From Ktedonobacteria bacterium brp13 (GTDB lineage: Bacteria > Chloroflexota > Ktedonobacteria > Ktedonobacterales > Ktedonobacteraceae), in contig AP024096.1 of assembly GCA_015099395.1 (NCBI GenBank), forward strand, positions 5,993,485 through 6,057,484: a stretch of 64,000 bases of DNA, given 5' to 3'. Made by a program: the position numbers and the translations under genes. Shown piece after piece: positions 8,024-17,075 of the stretch (the first letter of the stretch is position 1; each line of letters opens with the position of its first letter). The notes beneath the pieces are model-generated. The model was given only the letters and a program-made list of their open reading frames with translations. It had not been told where the DNA came from and searched no databases.

Positions 8024-9694
8024 TTGACAATTGACAAGATAAAATTAGTGCCCCTGGGTGGACTGGGTGAGATCGGCAAGAACATGATGGTTGTTGAATA
8101 TGGCAACGATATCATTATTGTCGATGTTGGCGTTATGTTCCCAGATGAAGAGATGTACGGTGTTGACCTTGTAATCCCCGATGTAAGCTATCTTGCAGAT
8201 AAGAAGCATCGTATTCGTGGCGTATTGATCACCCACGGTCATGAAGATCATGTTGGTTCACTCCCCTACATCCTACCATTACTTGACTTCCCACCTGTCT
8301 ATTCCACCCGCCTGACGCAAGGCTTGATCAACATCAAGTTGAAAGAGCATCGTTTGATCGACAAGGTCGAGTTGAACGTTATCGCTCCCGGTGACGAAGT
8401 GAAATTAGGTGCCTGTACAGCCGGCTTCTTCCGTGTCAATCACAGTATCCCTGATGCCGTTGGCATTATGCTCAATACTCCCATTGGTACTGTGGTGCAT
8501 ACCGGTGACTACAAGTTTGACTATACCCCCGTTGATGGCAAGCCAGCCGACATTGGCCTGTTGGGCAAGATCGGCAACGATGGCGTCCTGATCATGATGG
8601 GTGATAGCACACGTGTAGAGACACCGGGCTACACGCCCTCAGAGCGCGTGATCAACGATTCGTTCGACAAGATCTTTGCTAACGCGCCAGGACGTATCCT
8701 GCTCGCGACCTTTGCATCGCTGATCTCGCGCGTGCAGCAGGTTGTCGATACCGCACTACGCTATGATCGCGTCGTCGCTTTTGCCGGTCGCAGTATGCAG
8801 AACAATGTGCAGATGGCAATCGAGTTGGGTTACCTGAACATGCCGAAAGGCATGCTGGTCCGTGTCGAGGACATCAACAAGTTCCGACCAGAGCAGGTCG
8901 TCATCGTCTGTACGGGTAGTCAGGGTGAGCCAACCTCAGCGCTCACACGTATTGCGAACCAGGATCACCGGCAGATCCGTATCCAGCCTGGTGATTCCGT
9001 CATCCTTTCGGCGACCCCGGTGCCCGGTAACGAGAAGTCGGTCAGTCGAACGATCAACAGCCTGTTCCGTCAGGGAGCTGAAGTGTACTACCAGGGTATC
9101 TCGAATGTCCATGTTTCCGGCCATGCCGCGCAGGAAGAGCTGAAATTGATGCTTAGCTTGCTGCGTCCGCGCTTCTTCATGCCGGTCCATGGTGAATATC
9201 GTCACCTCGTGTTGCACGCAAAACTGGCATACTCGCTGGGTATTCCAGAAGAGAACATTGTCGTCGCCGAGAATGGTGATATTATCGAAGTGACCGAGGA
9301 CAGCATCAAGCTTACCGATCACGTCGCCTCTGGCAACGTCTTTGTAGATGGCCTGAGTGTTGGTGATGTCGGTCAGATCGTCCTGCGAGACCGTAAGGTT
9401 CTTTCGCAGGATGGCATCTTGATGGTCGTGCTCACGATGGATCGTGAGACCGGCGAGCCGCTGGCAGGACCCGATATCGTCTCGCGTGGCTTTGTGTATA
9501 TGCGCGATGCTGAGGAACTGCTTGAGAGTGCTCGCCTGCGCGTGCTCGAAGCGCTGCGTGGCATGGGTCATAATGCGCGTAGCGGTAGTGATTGGTCTTT
9601 CGTCAAAGATAAGATCAAGCAGACGCTCGGTGAGTACCTTTATGAGCAGACGCATCGTCGTCCGATGATCCTGCCTGTCGTCATGGAAGTCTAA
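8024..9694 (+). CDS. rnj: Ribonuclease J
   Basis: A 556-aa metallo-beta-lactamase/beta-CASP nuclease of normal RNase J length. It has LVPLGGLGEIGKNMM near the N-terminus and the zinc motif HGHEDHVGSLPY around residue 73. Further motifs are GDYKFDYTPVDG, the beta-CASP segment (GRSMQNNVQMA), HVSGHA and MPVHGEYRHL. It is a 5'-3' exo- and endonuclease in mRNA turnover and rRNA processing. The start is a TTG at 8024, about 11 nt after a strong AGAGGAGG (8005-8012); no ATG or GTG lies closer in frame. A rho-independent terminator follows. It is monocistronic. Confidence 0.96.
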   Translation: MTIDKIKLVPLGGLGEIGKNMMVVEYGNDIIIVDVGVMFPDEEMYGVDLVIPDVSYLADKKHRIRGVLITHGHEDHVGSLPYILPLLDFPPVYSTRLTQGLINIKLKEHRLIDKVELNVIAPGDEVKLGACTAGFFRVNHSIPDAVGIMLNTPIGTVVHTGDYKFDYTPVDGKPADIGLLGKIGNDGVLIMMGDSTRVETPGYTPSERVINDSFDKIFANAPGRILLATFASLISRVQQVVDTALRYDRVVAFAGRSMQNNVQMAIELGYLNMPKGMLVRVEDINKFRPEQVVIVCTGSQGEPTSALTRIANQDHRQIRIQPGDSVILSATPVPGNEKSVSRTINSLFRQGAEVYYQGISNVHVSGHAAQEELKLMLSLLRPRFFMPVHGEYRHLVLHAKLAYSLGIPEENIVVAENGDIIEVTEDSIKLTDHVASGNVFVDGLSVGDVGQIVLRDRKVLSQDGILMVVLTMDRETGEPLAGPDIVSRGFVYMRDAEELLESARLRVLEALRGMGHNARSGSDWSFVKDKIKQTLGEYLYEQTHRRPMILPVVMEV

Positions 9695-9706
9695 GATCTT
9701 ATTCTC

Positions 9707-9747
9707 AAAAAAGACGTGATGCAAGAGAGCTTGTATCACGTCTTTTT
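9707..9747 (+). terminator. Rho-independent terminator of rnj
   Basis: AAAAAAGACGTGATGCAAG, a 4-nt loop AGAG, then CTTGTATCACGTCTTTTT. The 13-bp stem has one G-T wobble and is flanked by A- and T-runs, so it can work on either strand. Confidence 0.9.
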
Positions 9748-10118
9748 GAATTTACAGTGAGCATACGGACGCATACAGAAGGGATGGTAAAATAGGGGGG
9801 AATGGGCCAGGAATGTTACAAGTGCAGACCGTTAATGTATACTATTAATAATTAGAACGAAAGATCGTTGTATATCGTACATATGTATAGATAAGCATGG
9901 TGTCATCACTTTGAATTACGCCGGTGTGCCAGGAGAGGGTGGGCATGGATATGAAGCTGGTTCTCCGTGTTGTGTGATGAATGGCGACGGATGTATGCAG
10001 CATAGATCGATTATGTATCGTTTTGTTGCTGAATGTATGAGCTATCACCTATTGCTTCAATGGAATATCTGCGTTATCATACAGGTGTCTGACTCTTAAG
10101 AAGGAGGGAACCAGCCAT
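9748..10118. other. Intergenic region upstream of ftsK
   Basis: About 370 bp. It has an AT-rich stretch near 9835-9890 that could hold the ftsK promoter, and the ftsK ribosome site AAGGAGGG just before 10119. A 62-codon open frame at 9911-10099 lacks family resemblance and a ribosome site. No RNA gene is seen. Confidence 0.5.
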
Positions 10119-13100
10119 ATGGCAGGCAGCGATCGCAAGCCTGAAGTGCCGCGTCCACGTCAACGTGTGGCACCTAATATTGAACGTGGAGGCTATTCGC
10201 GTTCTAGCCGCGCTGTCGGCAGACAAGGTCCTCTTGGTGTGCAGCGTGTTGAGCAGCGTTCGAACGCGCCAACGCCCCGACCGAGAGTGCGGAATGCTGC
10301 TGTCCCCAGACAAGAACCGGTGCCACGTAACAGGCCAGGAGGCAGTGCGGCTGCAGCGAGACAGGGCGGTGTCAATGCGAACCCGCGTTCGCGTCGACCC
10401 TCTTCCCAGCCACCGCTTGAGGAGCCCAGAGGAAATAGTTTCGTCCAGATGGTCCAGCTCTGGTGGGGTGCGATGGCTCCCAATGAGCAAAAACGTGTAA
10501 CCAGTGGCTTTTTCTTTATTATCTCACTCTTGCTGTTTGCTTCACTCACCGTTCTGGGTGGCGTTGGCTTCTGGCAAGGTATCAAACAATTTTTTATCTC
10601 ATTTTTCGGTTGGTCGGCTTATCTTTTTGTCATCGGACTTATTGCTCTCTTTGGCGTCCAATTTTATGAAGGTCTGCATAACACACGTCTGTCACGTTTC
10701 AGTACAGTTTTAGGTATTGTTAGCCTCTGGCTCCTGGTATTACTTGAGAGCCGTCTCATTATGGGCAGGCAGCAGGCGGGTGCTCTGGCCGATATTATGG
10801 CCTTGCCGTTATCGGCGTGGCCGCCAGCGGTCGCGCATGTGCTGGTACTTGGCCTGATCCTGGTCGTGGCGATTTTTACCTTCCGTATCACCTTCGCACA
10901 TGTCATGGTGGTTGTGGCCTTTGTGGATGGCATCATCAATAGTGGTGAGCGGCGTGCTTTGAGTGACAAGGGTGTGAACCTGACGGCGACCAATGCCAAT
11001 GCGTTCCGTGGTGAGCGCCCACAATTTAGTCGTTATAGCTCGCGGCGACCAACACCCGGCTATGATGATGATGATGATGATGACGAGGAAAAGCTGGACC
11101 ATGGGCTGGAGGTTGTCTCGCCACGTGGTCGGCGTCCGATTCCGCGCAAGGGAGCGTCATCACCTTCGGCTGCAGGGCGTCCTGCGCCAGTTGACGAAGA
11201 CGAGGTCCTGCACTTCGACGATACCTTTGATAACTATAACGATTATAACGAGAAGACCATTGCGGTTCAGCCGGATGACTACGCGTTTGATCGTGGTTAT
11301 GAGTTTGAGGACGAAGAGTATGATCCCGATAATGATATCAATCTACACAGGCATCAAGTCGGTAACGTTCCCCGCGATGGCATTCGCGAGCCACAGGCGT
11401 TGGATCTGACAGAGCATATGGACGCGACACGCGGAGCGCGGCAGCAGGCGTTGCCACTTAATAATGGTATCAATGATCGTACGATAGCAGATGATGGCCT
11501 GAACGATGATGGGTATGAGGATGGGTATATCGACGATGGACCGATCACCTTTGAGGATGATCTGGCAGCGGCCCCACCGTCCGCGCCATTGATCCTGGAG
11601 AGCAATCCTGCTCCTGCGCGTCCAGCGCGCGATGCGGGTCGTCCGCAGCGTGTGCGTGGTCTTGGTGGATTGAATAATAACGCGCCTGATGCACCGTTCA
11701 ATGCAGCGCTGAGCGCAGTCGGTAATGCACCTGCAGTGCGCGGACGTATGCCGGCCTTTACGCCTGCGACTCCACCGGCGACCCCGGTCACGCCTTCGGC
11801 CAGAGTACCAGCGGTGAGGGGGAAGGGCGCTAACGCGGTCAATGTCCCTTTACCAGTAGAAGAGTTCCACTATAAGTCGGTTGGTTGGACGTTACCAGGA
11901 GCCGAGCTACTGAACCAGCCGGATATGACCAAGTTACAGATGATGGGCGACGATACCTCTTCGCTGGCGAAGATCATTCAGGATACACTGCGTAGTTTTC
12001 GCGTAGATGCCGAGGTACGCCAGGAAGATATCAGTATCGGACCAACCATTATCCGCTTTGGTATCCGACCGACCGGCAAGGCACAGATGATCCTGGATGA
12101 GAAGTTGAACAAGATGGTTCCGGTGCGCGACGCCGCTGGACAGATCATTTACGAGACGCGGACCCGTGTGAGTCGTATCATGGCTTTACAGAACGATCTG
12201 GCTCTGGTCCTGGAGGCCAAGACAATCCGTATGGAGGCTCCGGTACCGGGTCGTCCATATGTAGGCGTTGAGATCCCGAACAAGAATAGCCGGCTGGTCA
12301 CGTTGCGTGAGATCCTGGAGAGTAAAGAGTACCAGAAGGCGAAAGATAAGTCGACGCTAGCAATTGCGCTGGGCCGTGACGTGGCAGGCCTCGTGCGGGT
12401 AGGCGATCTCGCAAAGATGCCACATCTACTGATCGCAGGGGCCACCGGCGCTGGCAAGAGCGTCATGATCAATGCGATCATCGCCAGCATTCTGATGCAA
12501 GCGACCCCTGACGACGTCCGGCTTTCGATGGTTGATCCAAAGATGGTCGAACTGACCATGTATAACGGCATTCCGCATCTGCTCTCGCCGGTCGTCACCG
12601 ACGTCGACAAGGTCGTTGCCTTGCTCAAGAACGCGATCAACGAGATGGAGCGTCGTTATCGCCTCTTCTCACAGCTAGGCGTGCGTAACCTGGATGGCTA
12701 TCGTAAGTTGCGGCAGCAGAAGAGGACACAGGGCGATATTACCTTGAACAACCTGCCTTCGATTGTCATTATCATCGACGAATTGGCGGACCTGATGATG
12801 GCGGCTCCAGAAGAGGTCGAAGGTATGATCTGTCGCCTGGCGCAACTGGCACGCGCTACCGGTATTCACCTGGTCGTCGCGACACAGCGTCCATCGGTCG
12901 ACGTTATTACAGGTCTGATCAAAGCGAATATCCCGACGCGTATCTCATTCATGGTCAGTTCGGCAGTAGACTCGCGTACGATCATCGACATGGGTGGTGC
13001 TGAGCGTCTGTTGGGTCGTGGTGATATGCTCTACCTACCAGCCGATGCGGGCCGTCCTGAGCGTATACAGGGTGCCTTCTTGAGTGACGAAGAGGCGCAG

Positions 13101-13598
13101 GCGCTGGCACAATACTGGCAGCAGCAGATCATTGAGCACGCTATTGCCGTTGGTGAAGATCCGTCACAGGCCAAAGAGCATGCGCTGGTCGCACCGGGTT
13201 GGGAGCTCAAAGTCGAGCCAGGAGAAGATCCCGAGCTGGAAGACGAGTTGCTAGATCGCGCTGAGGATGTCGTACGAGAATATGGACGCGCCTCAATCTC
13301 CCTGTTGCAGCGCCGTCTCAAAGTCGGCTATTCACGTGCTGCACGGCTGATCGACTTGCTAGAAGACCATGGTATCATCGGTCAATCCGAGCCTGGTGGA
13401 CGAGCCCGTGAAGTCTACGATAATGCCGGTGGTGGGCATGGCATCGAGGACGGCGTAAGCATAGCAGACGTCGCAGACGATATTGAAGAAGAAGAGCGGC
13501 AACGCAACGAGTTTCTGCAGAAGCAGGCAGCCAGGCGTCCCCTCTCCTCGCCCGGTATCGCCTCCTCGCGTGCGCCGATTGATAGTGATGATGACTAA
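10119..13598 (+). CDS. ftsK: DNA translocase FtsK/SpoIIIE family
   Basis: A 1159-aa protein. Residues 1-125 are basic and Pro/Arg-rich. Four membrane segments follow at about 130-150, 158-182, 191-212 and 232-255. An unusually long linker (about 260-600) holds an Asp/Glu-rich part with a DDDDDDDEE run and Ala/Pro-rich stretches. The motor has the alpha/beta domains, Walker A GATGAGKS (about 774), Walker B VIIIDELADLM and ATQRPSVDVITG. A C-terminal winged-helix gamma domain (about 1046-1110) has RRLKVGYSRAARLIDLLEDHG and would read KOPS/SRS-like polarity sequences. It pumps chromosome ends through the closing septum. AAGGAGGG precedes the ATG. An acidic C-terminal tail ends in DSDDD. Confidence 0.95.
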   Translation: MAGSDRKPEVPRPRQRVAPNIERGGYSRSSRAVGRQGPLGVQRVEQRSNAPTPRPRVRNAAVPRQEPVPRNRPGGSAAAARQGGVNANPRSRRPSSQPPLEEPRGNSFVQMVQLWWGAMAPNEQKRVTSGFFFIISLLLFASLTVLGGVGFWQGIKQFFISFFGWSAYLFVIGLIALFGVQFYEGLHNTRLSRFSTVLGIVSLWLLVLLESRLIMGRQQAGALADIMALPLSAWPPAVAHVLVLGLILVVAIFTFRITFAHVMVVVAFVDGIINSGERRALSDKGVNLTATNANAFRGERPQFSRYSSRRPTPGYDDDDDDDEEKLDHGLEVVSPRGRRPIPRKGASSPSAAGRPAPVDEDEVLHFDDTFDNYNDYNEKTIAVQPDDYAFDRGYEFEDEEYDPDNDINLHRHQVGNVPRDGIREPQALDLTEHMDATRGARQQALPLNNGINDRTIADDGLNDDGYEDGYIDDGPITFEDDLAAAPPSAPLILESNPAPARPARDAGRPQRVRGLGGLNNNAPDAPFNAALSAVGNAPAVRGRMPAFTPATPPATPVTPSARVPAVRGKGANAVNVPLPVEEFHYKSVGWTLPGAELLNQPDMTKLQMMGDDTSSLAKIIQDTLRSFRVDAEVRQEDISIGPTIIRFGIRPTGKAQMILDEKLNKMVPVRDAAGQIIYETRTRVSRIMALQNDLALVLEAKTIRMEAPVPGRPYVGVEIPNKNSRLVTLREILESKEYQKAKDKSTLAIALGRDVAGLVRVGDLAKMPHLLIAGATGAGKSVMINAIIASILMQATPDDVRLSMVDPKMVELTMYNGIPHLLSPVVTDVDKVVALLKNAINEMERRYRLFSQLGVRNLDGYRKLRQQKRTQGDITLNNLPSIVIIIDELADLMMAAPEEVEGMICRLAQLARATGIHLVVATQRPSVDVITGLIKANIPTRISFMVSSAVDSRTIIDMGGAERLLGRGDMLYLPADAGRPERIQGAFLSDEEAQALAQYWQQQIIEHAIAVGEDPSQAKEHALVAPGWELKVEPGEDPELEDELLDRAEDVVREYGRASISLLQRRLKVGYSRAARLIDLLEDHGIIGQSEPGGRAREVYDNAGGGHGIEDGVSIADVADDIEEEERQRNEFLQKQAARRPLSSPGIASSRAPIDSDDD

Positions 13599-13620
13599 CA
13601 TACTCAGCATGCTTCAGATG

Positions 13621-13676
13621 AGCACCCCTGTCACGCTGCTGCTTTACAAAGCAATGTGACAGGGGTGCTCTATTTT
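13621..13676. terminator. Bidirectional terminator between ftsK and the GNAT gene
   Basis: AGCACCCCTGTCAC (13621-13634) pairs perfectly with GTGACAGGGGTGCT (13656-13669), followed by CTATTTTTATC. It separates convergent genes. Confidence 0.85.
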
Positions 13677-13722
13677 TATCTACTCACACACACTTTTACA
13701 CACACTCATATACTTTCACACA

Positions 13723-14574
13723 CTATTCAAAGCCGTATTGGTCGAAATCGATGACAGGATCGTAGCCGATACGGAGGTAGATCCTATTGGAGACAGGGTT
13801 GGCGAGGTCTGTAAAGAGGCTACAGGCTTTCCAGCCGCTGTCGAGCAGGTGTTGACTGAGGGTGGCGACGAGGTTGGAGGCGTAGCCTTTGCCACGGAAC
13901 TCGGGCGGTGTATAGACGGGTCCGATGCTGATGACAGAGACGACAGGACGTGTCTTGCCAGCGAGTGAGACTATCTGCCCGTCGGGAAGAGCCCATACAT
14001 AGAAGTCGCCCTGGCTCACTCTATGGACAGTATATTCAGTGTGATCTTCACGATCTCCTGCTACGTGTGCCTCTTTGAAGAAGCCGTCGACCCAGGTTTG
14101 CAGGGTAGGCAGGTCTGCGCGGGTCGCGAGGCGTAGTTTGCCGGGTACTGGCTGTGGTGGGTTGACGGTATGCAGCACAAAGATCCGCTCGTGTATCTCG
14201 ATATGATAGGGAGCGTCGGTCTGTTCTTGCCAGATGCGGGCGAAGTCGGCAGCCAGGGACGCAGGTGCGCCGACGCCAGGGATCGACCACTGATGATCGA
14301 TAAGGTTATCGACCAGGATATTCAGAGCGTCGGTATAGTCGAGATCTGTATTGGCGAGAGTAAGGTTGAAAGGTGGCGTCATAAGTGCAGCCAGGAGCAG
14401 GTCGTCCCCGTCCTCAACGGTAGCAAGGTAGGGTTTGCTAGCATAGAAGTCAGGCTGGCTGGCAAGACGTTTCGCGATACCCAGTATCAAGCTGTTGGCG
14501 ACTTCACGTTCTAAGAGACTGTCCTCGGCGTGGGCCAGAAAATCGTTTGCGTTGCGAAAGGTAGCGATATACAT
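13723..14574 (-). CDS. GNAT family N-acetyltransferase
   Basis: A 283-aa protein. The C-terminal half is a GNAT domain: GPVYTPPEFRGKGYASNLV is the beta4-alpha3 acetyl-CoA pyrophosphate-binding motif (R/Q-x-x-G-x-G/A as RGKGYA), and NPVSNRIYLRIGYDPVIDF is the usual C-terminal motif B region. The N-terminal ~130 residues are a divergent GNAT-like half, as in proteins with two tandem GNAT folds. The acceptor substrate is unknown. The start ATG has AAGGAG 7 nt upstream. It is convergent with ftsK and lies 69 bp downstream of trmD on the same strand, so co-transcription is possible. Confidence 0.85.
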   Translation of the reverse strand: MYIATFRNANDFLAHAEDSLLEREVANSLILGIAKRLASQPDFYASKPYLATVEDGDDLLLAALMTPPFNLTLANTDLDYTDALNILVDNLIDHQWSIPGVGAPASLAADFARIWQEQTDAPYHIEIHERIFVLHTVNPPQPVPGKLRLATRADLPTLQTWVDGFFKEAHVAGDREDHTEYTVHRVSQGDFYVWALPDGQIVSLAGKTRPVVSVISIGPVYTPPEFRGKGYASNLVATLSQHLLDSGWKACSLFTDLANPVSNRIYLRIGYDPVIDFDQYGFE

Positions 14575-14642
14575 CCTTCGGCTCCTTTGTAGTCATGCAG
14601 ATAAGACACGAGAGAAAAGAGCGTGCGCATAGCCTGCTTGCG

Positions 14643-15374
14643 CTAATCCCAGTGCTCTTCGGCGTCTAATTCAAGGACGATTTTACGGTCTTGCTTGCTG
14701 GTAAGGTCAAGTTTTGCATAGAGATCGGGTCGACGACGACGGGTGCGCCGAATGGCCTCTTTGCGTCGCCAACGTTCAATGTTGGCATGATGTCCTGAAA
14801 GTAACACGTCTGGTATACTCCAATCACGGAACATGGGTGGTCGTGTATACTGAGGATATTCTAGCAGATTATTGCTATGCGACTCATCGTCGGCTGAACC
14901 TTCGGAGAGCACGCCGGGTACAAGTCGCCCTACGGCATCGACAAGCACCATAGCAGCGAGTTCACCGCCGGTAAGTACATAATCGCCGAGTGAGATCTCG
15001 TCGGTCACCAGATGCTGGCAGATGCGTTCATCGATGCCTTCATAGTGTCCACACAAGAGCGTGATGCGTTCCTCTTGTGCCAGTTCGCGTGCAATCTGCT
15101 GATTAAAGAGTCGCCCCTGTGGAGTCAGGTAGATGATGGGACCGCCCTGGTGGACCGCCTCGATCGCCGTAAAGACAGGATCGGGCTTCATCACCATACC
15201 CACGCCGCCGCCATAGGGATAGTCATCGACAACATGGTGCTTGTCGGTCGTGGCATCGCGAATATTGTGCAGCGCAATACTGAGCAGGTTCTGCTCCTGA
15301 GCGCGCTTTAAAATGCTCTCCGTAAAGGGTCCCTGAAACATAGCCGGGAAGAGCGTAAAAATGTCAAAATGCAT
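14643..15374 (-). CDS. trmD: tRNA (guanine37-N1)-methyltransferase
   Basis: 244 aa starting MHFDIFTLFPAMF, the invariant TrmD opening. The longer frame to 15413 is rejected because AGAGGTG lies 9 nt before the ATG at 15374. The SPOUT trefoil-knot region shows YLTPQGRLFNQ, LLCGHYEGIDER (target-base/SAM loop) and SLGDYVLTGGELAAMV. The C-terminal RPDLYAKLDL region is also typical. It makes m1G37 in tRNAs reading CNN codons, which prevents +1 frameshifts. The usual rimM, rpsP and rplS neighbours are absent. Confidence 0.96.
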   Translation of the reverse strand: MHFDIFTLFPAMFQGPFTESILKRAQEQNLLSIALHNIRDATTDKHHVVDDYPYGGGVGMVMKPDPVFTAIEAVHQGGPIIYLTPQGRLFNQQIARELAQEERITLLCGHYEGIDERICQHLVTDEISLGDYVLTGGELAAMVLVDAVGRLVPGVLSEGSADDESHSNNLLEYPQYTRPPMFRDWSIPDVLLSGHHANIERWRRKEAIRRTRRRRPDLYAKLDLTSKQDRKIVLELDAEEHWD

Positions 15375-15740
15375 GTGCCTATTCACCTCTACATATATGT
15401 GATGTAGATACACCCTCGCAAGTATACCACTTAAACAGGCTCGGCTCTACAAAAGCAAAGCGCAGTGTAGAGCCTGAAAAAGAATAGTAGTTCAACTCTC
15501 CTCTAGCTAGAAGTTTTGGATATGAGTAAAAAATGGTGCAGCAATGCTTGTATGCAGGTTTCAAGATAGGCTGAAGCGCAAAAAAACTAAATTAAAATAG
15601 TAATAAATATACCTGGAGTGATTTGTGCGTCTTTGCAAGCTTTTTATGCTATTTTGGTATTATCATATTTTTAATGTTCGATAAGAACTTGCGGTAGAGG
15701 ATATAATATGCTATGTTACTAATAAAAAGGATTGATTCAA
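15375..15740. other. AT-rich divergent intergenic region (trmD / TIGR04255 cassette)
   Basis: It carries the trmD leader on the minus side. From about 15580 it turns sharply AT-rich, marking the left edge of the foreign-looking island. A TTGCAA...TATTAT pair near 15633-15664 (19-nt spacer) and a TATAAT near 15700 are possible promoter parts for the cassette. AAAAGG lies 10 nt before the ATG at 15741. Confidence 0.5.
15443..15474 (-). terminator. Hairpin upstream of trmD
   Basis: GGCTCTACA (15443-15451) pairs with TGTAGAGCC (15466-15474), a 9-bp perfect stem with a 14-nt loop. It lies about 70-100 nt upstream of the trmD start. It could be a leader attenuator of trmD or a terminator reading toward plus; on the plus strand it is followed by TGAAAAAG, not T's. 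Confidence 0.35.
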
Positions 15741-16472
15741 ATGAGTAGAAAATATGAATCCTCACCCATAATTGAAGCCATATGTGAATTTCAATTTGAA
15801 CCTGATCCTTCCTGGGATTTTACTATTTTAGGTCTTGTATACGACAAAATCAAAGATAAATTTCCCATACGCAACCAGGTTGCACAAATCAACGCAGCAA
15901 TTGCAGGAAACGTTAACGCAGCCCAAATTGATGCAATTCCTTTAATGCAATTTTTGCAAGAGAATAGAAATACACTAGTGCAAGTTGGACAAAATCTTTT
16001 AACCATTAATCAATTAAGCCCATATACGTCGTGGGACAAATTCCAACCATATATTAAAGAGAGTCTTCAAGCATATTCAGAGGTAGTAACAGCAAGGCAA
16101 ATTCGTCGCGTTGCTCTGCGATATATCAACCGTGTTATATTAAAACAAGGGATTAAATTAGAAGAGTATTTTAATTTCCGTCCCACCTTTGACCAGGGGT
16201 TTCCAGAGGAATTTCGGTCATTTATAGTAGGTGTCCAAATACCACGTGACGCCTCAGGCGGCATTGCAAATCTTCAACTGGGAACGATGGATACAGACGA
16301 TCCAGATTCTACGGCTGTTTTGATGGATATTAGCTTTGTTCTATCACAACCAGAAGAAATCGAGTCAGGTAACGTTCTTGAGCGAATAAACACAGCGCAT
16401 GACCAAATTGAAGACATTTTTGAAGCATGCATCACAGACAAACTGAGGCAAGAGTTCAAGGAGGTAATGTAG
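15741..16472 (+). CDS. TIGR04255 family protein
   Basis: 243 aa. It begins MSRKYESSPIIEAICEFQF, the signature of the sporadically distributed TIGR04255 family (PI-x-EA-x-x-EF-x-F), and has the usual length. The biochemical function of this family is not known to me. ATG 15741 is preferred to the TTG at 15732 because AAAAGG precedes it. A typical FRPTFDQGFPEEF segment is in the middle and an EEIESGNVLERINTAHDQI helix near the end. It is first of three genes in an AT-rich operon: the next ATG comes 3 nt after its stop, and AAGGAGG for that gene sits inside this gene's last codons. The composition differs from both flanks, suggesting horizontal acquisition. Confidence 0.82.
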   Translation: MSRKYESSPIIEAICEFQFEPDPSWDFTILGLVYDKIKDKFPIRNQVAQINAAIAGNVNAAQIDAIPLMQFLQENRNTLVQVGQNLLTINQLSPYTSWDKFQPYIKESLQAYSEVVTARQIRRVALRYINRVILKQGIKLEEYFNFRPTFDQGFPEEFRSFIVGVQIPRDASGGIANLQLGTMDTDDPDSTAVLMDISFVLSQPEEIESGNVLERINTAHDQIEDIFEACITDKLRQEFKEVM

Positions 16473-16475
16473 TAA

Positions 16476-17075
16476 ATGCTATCTACCATCTTTCCACAAA
16501 TTTCAACTTCATCATCTTTTCGGAAACCATACAATTATCCAATTTATCAGGAGCAATTCTTACCAGCCAAAGCTTCAGATAAACAGCGAACACTATCCAG
16601 CGATGAGTCTACAAAATTAGATATGCTTGCATCCATTCATTCCATGTGGTCATTCTTTAAATCAAGCACAAAATCAAGTGTAGAACTTATCATCCCAGAA
16701 CAACAAAAAGTTATCAAAATCTGGGAAGAAGTTCTTTCAACTTACTATACATTAGAGTTTCAAAGTAGTTATGTTGAGTCGATGTATTCTCTACAAGAAA
16801 CTGAAAAGATGCAAAAGTTCTTAGAGAAGAATCAATTTCTAGTTCCACTTTTATATACAGCTTTTTTTCAAATAAAAAAATACTTTCCAGATGCAGTAGT
16901 CCTTCTCAATTTTGACCAGGAGTATGAAGATGATCAACAACTAATGGCAACGATAATAACAAATAAGTCACCAGACGAAGCCTTCCAACGACTGCAACAA
17001 CTGGATGAACAATGGTGGCTAGAGGCACTAGATGATGCACAAATGAAACTTTCTATTAATTTGGAGTTTAAATGA
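16476..17075 (+). CDS. Uncharacterised protein of the TIGR04255/HEPN cassette
   Basis: 199 aa, no domain I can name. The first ~45 residues look disordered (many S, T, P, Q). The middle is helical. The C-terminal ~55 residues run YFPDAVVLLNFDQEYEDD, LMATIITNKSPDEAF and LQQLDEQWWLEALDDAQ. From memory, similar 'phosphate-DPE...T-s-DEA-...-FDEeWW' tails occur in small bacterial proteins encoded just upstream of HEPN-like genes; that recollection needs a search. Ribosome site AAGGAGG is at 16458-16464, 11 nt from the ATG. Its stop overlaps the next start by ATGA (17072-17075), implying translational coupling and probably a physical partnership. Confidence 0.75.
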   Translation: MLSTIFPQISTSSSFRKPYNYPIYQEQFLPAKASDKQRTLSSDESTKLDMLASIHSMWSFFKSSTKSSVELIIPEQQKVIKIWEEVLSTYYTLEFQSSYVESMYSLQETEKMQKFLEKNQFLVPLLYTAFFQIKKYFPDAVVLLNFDQEYEDDQQLMATIITNKSPDEAFQRLQQLDEQWWLEALDDAQMKLSINLEFK

